A program made the translations under genes and the position numbers. Below the pieces are notes generated by a model. It did not search any database. It worked only from the letters and a program-made list of their open reading frames with translations, and was not told the DNA's origin. A stretch of 64,000 nt of DNA from Halopseudomonas xinjiangensis (GTDB lineage: Bacteria; Pseudomonadota; Gammaproteobacteria; Pseudomonadales; Pseudomonadaceae), in assembly GCA_011050525.1 (NCBI GenBank), contig DRFO01000043.1, positions 185,740 through 249,739 on the forward strand, written 5' to 3'. Shown in pieces: positions 62,149 to 64,000 of the stretch (positions are counted from its first letter, which is position 1; each line of letters begins with the position of its first letter).

Positions 62149-63564
62149 CTAGCCTTTTTTCGAACCGTGTTGGTACTCGTTTACCAGCACCCGCAACGCA
62201 TCCCTCGCATCCAGTACCTTGTCGGCCGCTGTGGCCGCATCCTGGGCGGTAATGTGCAATCTGTTCAACAGATCGTCTGGAATCTCCATCTCGGGTCCGC
62301 TGCCGATGCCCCGCTCTCGTAACAGCGCCAATGCCAGATAAACCAGGTTGGCATATTGATGCAGATTACCCGTGTAGTTGGCGTCGTGCTGGTAGCGGAT
62401 CGCTGTGGCTACCTCCGCAGGCATATCCCAGTAACGCATCAGCCAACTACCGATCTGATCGCGCGTCACACCCAATAGATGCTGTTCAATCAAGTGCGGC
62501 GGCACGTGTGGGTTGGCTTCGATATGGCGACAGATCAGCTTGAAATAAGGCGGGAATATATAGGCCAGCACCAGATAGCCAAAATTATGCAGCAATCCGG
62601 CGAGATAGTTCAAACCCAGCTCCGGACGATGATGTCGAGGTATCGCCTTGGCCAATCCTTCAATGACCGCGGCGGTATAAATCGCTTGTTCCCAATACCG
62701 GGTCGAGCGCTCAGGCGCATCCTTGGGCAGGCTGAAGGTCTTGCCTAAGGCCAGGCCTACCGCCAGATTGATAACCAGATCGAACCCGAGCACCCGGCTG
62801 ATGGCGTCCTCTACTGAACGGATCTTGCCGGGCGCTGCATAGAACGGAGAGGATGCCCAGCTCACCACCTGCGCCGCCAGGCTCGGGTCGGTTTCCACCA
62901 CGTCGGTCAGATCTTCCAGGGTGGACTCGGGGTCCACACGCAGCTTCATGACCTTTTGAGCGGTTTCAGGTAAAGGTGGTATTTCAATGGTTTCTTCCAG
63001 CCGCTGTCGCATGCGCAGAGCGGTAAAGTTCTTCACCGCATGGCTGATGTCCTGGCGGTCCTGATCAGGATCGGCCGGCAGGTTTTCCAGCGTGTCCAGT
63101 GGAACGGCAAAGCGGGCTGAACTGGCCTTGGCTACCAGCATGCTGGCCTCTGCCTGCGCAACCTCCAGGCACCATCCTTCCAGGCCACTGTCCAGCCAGA
63201 TACTGGGCTGCTGCAGCAGGCTCTGCTCAAAAATGCAGGGTGAGTTGAATAAAATCGGCAGGCCGGGTAGCTGGTTGAGCTGGTGCTTGGCAAGAATGCG
63301 CTGCAGCTGAACATCCCGAACGGGTTCCAGATCACGGCCCAGCAACTCGCTGACGCGCTTCAGATCCAAAAGATGGTCCTTGGGAATCAAGGCGAGAACG
63401 GTTCCGATGCTGTCGCACAGCAGACAGGCTTGAACCTGTCGCGACGCCGGGCCCGCATGGCTTGCCTGACGCATCTGATAAGCGATGCCCTGTTGTTGCA
63501 GAAGTTTTTCAAGCAGATCCGGCAGGCTGGCGCCGGCTGTTTCTGTGGCAGCGAGGTTATTCAT
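62149..63564 (-). CDS. HDOD-domain protein with YbaK-like N-terminus
   Basis: 471 residues. Residues about 15-160 resemble a YbaK/ProX deacylase-like fold (LLEKLLQQQGIAYQMRQASH). The HDOD domain follows at about 190-400 with LPETAQKVMKL and WASSPFYAAPGKIRSVEDAISRVLGF; HDOD domains lack the catalytic HD residues and act in signalling. The same pairing sits near recG in P. aeruginosa (PA5346-like, from memory). Role unknown. It starts 82 bases after the end of recG. Confidence 0.85.
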   Translation of the reverse strand: MNNLAATETAGASLPDLLEKLLQQQGIAYQMRQASHAGPASRQVQACLLCDSIGTVLALIPKDHLLDLKRVSELLGRDLEPVRDVQLQRILAKHQLNQLPGLPILFNSPCIFEQSLLQQPSIWLDSGLEGWCLEVAQAEASMLVAKASSARFAVPLDTLENLPADPDQDRQDISHAVKNFTALRMRQRLEETIEIPPLPETAQKVMKLRVDPESTLEDLTDVVETDPSLAAQVVSWASSPFYAAPGKIRSVEDAISRVLGFDLVINLAVGLALGKTFSLPKDAPERSTRYWEQAIYTAAVIEGLAKAIPRHHRPELGLNYLAGLLHNFGYLVLAYIFPPYFKLICRHIEANPHVPPHLIEQHLLGVTRDQIGSWLMRYWDMPAEVATAIRYQHDANYTGNLHQYANLVYLALALLRERGIGSGPEMEIPDDLLNRLHITAQDAATAADKVLDARDALRVLVNEYQHGSKKG

Positions 63565-63646
63565 TATCGGATTCCTTGTTCGGGTCGGGTGCGACCAGGC
63601 AAGCTTTTTTCAGATCTTAGCACGCTCTATCCCAGTGTGCCGTGCC

Positions 63647-64000
63647 TCAAACCTGCGCGAACTGCTGGCCGTGGGCCAGCCAGCGGTCAATAAGCGGTGC
63701 GATGCGTTCGGGATGGTGGCTGGCCAACGCTTGGGCGGCAAGCTGAACTTGCGGCAATAGATAGGCGTCACGAACCAGATCTGCCACCCGGAACTGAACC
63801 AGTCCGGTTTGCCTGGTGCCGAGAACCTCGCCAGGGCCGCGCAAGGCCAGATCTTTCTCGGCGATGACGAAGCCGTCCGAGCTTTCCCGCATAATGCCCA
63901 GACGCTCGCGCCCCAGCGCTGACAAGGGCGGGTGGTAAAGCAGGACACAATGACTGGCCGTGCTACCCCGGCCCACCCGCCCACGCAACTGGTGCAGCTG
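63647..64000 (-). CDS. recG: ATP-dependent DNA helicase RecG, C-terminal part
   Basis: 117 codons plus stop at the window edge; the 5' part lies beyond base 64000. Visible: QLHQLRGRVGRGS (helicase motif VI with the arginine finger), then LGIMRESSDGFVIAEKDLALRGPGEVLGTRQTGL, the RecG wedge-region tail. RecG remodels stalled replication forks and Holliday junctions. The short downstream gap to the HDOD gene is 82 bases. Confidence 0.94.
   Translation of the reverse strand, partial: QLHQLRGRVGRGSTASHCVLLYHPPLSALGRERLGIMRESSDGFVIAEKDLALRGPGEVLGTRQTGLVQFRVADLVRDAYLLPQVQLAAQALASHHPERIAPLIDRWLAHGQQFAQV

Overview
The window is high-GC gammaproteobacterial DNA and reads as the chromosome of a Pseudomonas-group bacterium (Pseudomonadaceae; the genus is inference). 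Signs are the two-subunit pyruvate carboxylase with a divergent pycR-type LysR gene, the hexR/zwf pair with a HexR operator between them, uvrD, the pstSCAB-phoU block, phoBR, ubiCA, rubredoxin, HU and the 3' end of recG, in an arrangement I recall from Pseudomonas. Genes are tightly packed. I found no rRNA, tRNA, insertion sequence, prophage or CRISPR.

Layout. 1-5.2 kb: carbonic anhydrase (cut by the window edge), pycA-pycB, divergent pycR with a clear palindrome between them, and a small basic protein. 5.3-6.5 kb: glycerate kinase, preceded by an 11-codon leader ORF. 6.5-11.8 kb: a zinc-acquisition cluster (Zur-like palindrome, znuC-znuB-znuA, a COG0523 metallochaperone GTPase, a WD40-like protein and a DUF1289 protein with overlapping reading frames, then a cysteine-poor DksA paralogue). 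11.9-15.3 kb: a hypothetical gene, an ABC-F ATPase of the YbiT type and a phytochrome-like kinase without a chromophore domain. 15.5-19.6 kb: a CheB-CheR-PAS-kinase-receiver fusion. 19.8-25.8 kb: a CANT1-type (calcium-activated nucleotidase) apyrase, a PhoD-like phosphatase, threonine aldolase, MepA and a secreted alpha/beta hydrolase. 25.8-26.7 kb: an intergenic array of nearly identical 155-bp tandem repeats with nested palindromes. 26.7-32.4 kb: MFS transporter, small secreted protein, acyltransferase-SGNH protein, LysR regulator and HPP-CBS membrane protein. 32.6-39.2 kb: four signalling proteins (GAF kinase, PAS hybrid kinase, lone receiver, MHYT kinase). 39.3-41.7 kb: YqaA-like membrane protein, CvfB, GFA-type protein and PpiC. 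41.7-49.9 kb: hexR/zwf, an EAL protein with degenerate GGDEF, uvrD and a YciA-type thioesterase. 50.1-59.7 kb: the phosphate block pstSCAB-phoU and phoBR, with cytochrome c, an iron-type alcohol dehydrogenase and a response regulator between them. 59.8-64 kb: ubiA-ubiC, rubredoxin, HU, an HDOD protein and the end of recG.

How the parts fit. PycAB makes oxaloacetate and HexR/Zwf feeds the Entner-Doudoroff and pentose-phosphate routes, so two central-carbon regulators with visible operators sit in the window. Between pycR and hexR lie about 37 kb of accessory-type genes, rich in sensor kinases. The least ordinary items are the 155-bp repeat array, the bacterial CANT1-type apyrase beside a PhoD-like phosphatase, and the zinc-starvation gene set with overlapping WD40 and DUF1289 genes. 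No wholly new defence or mobile system is evident.
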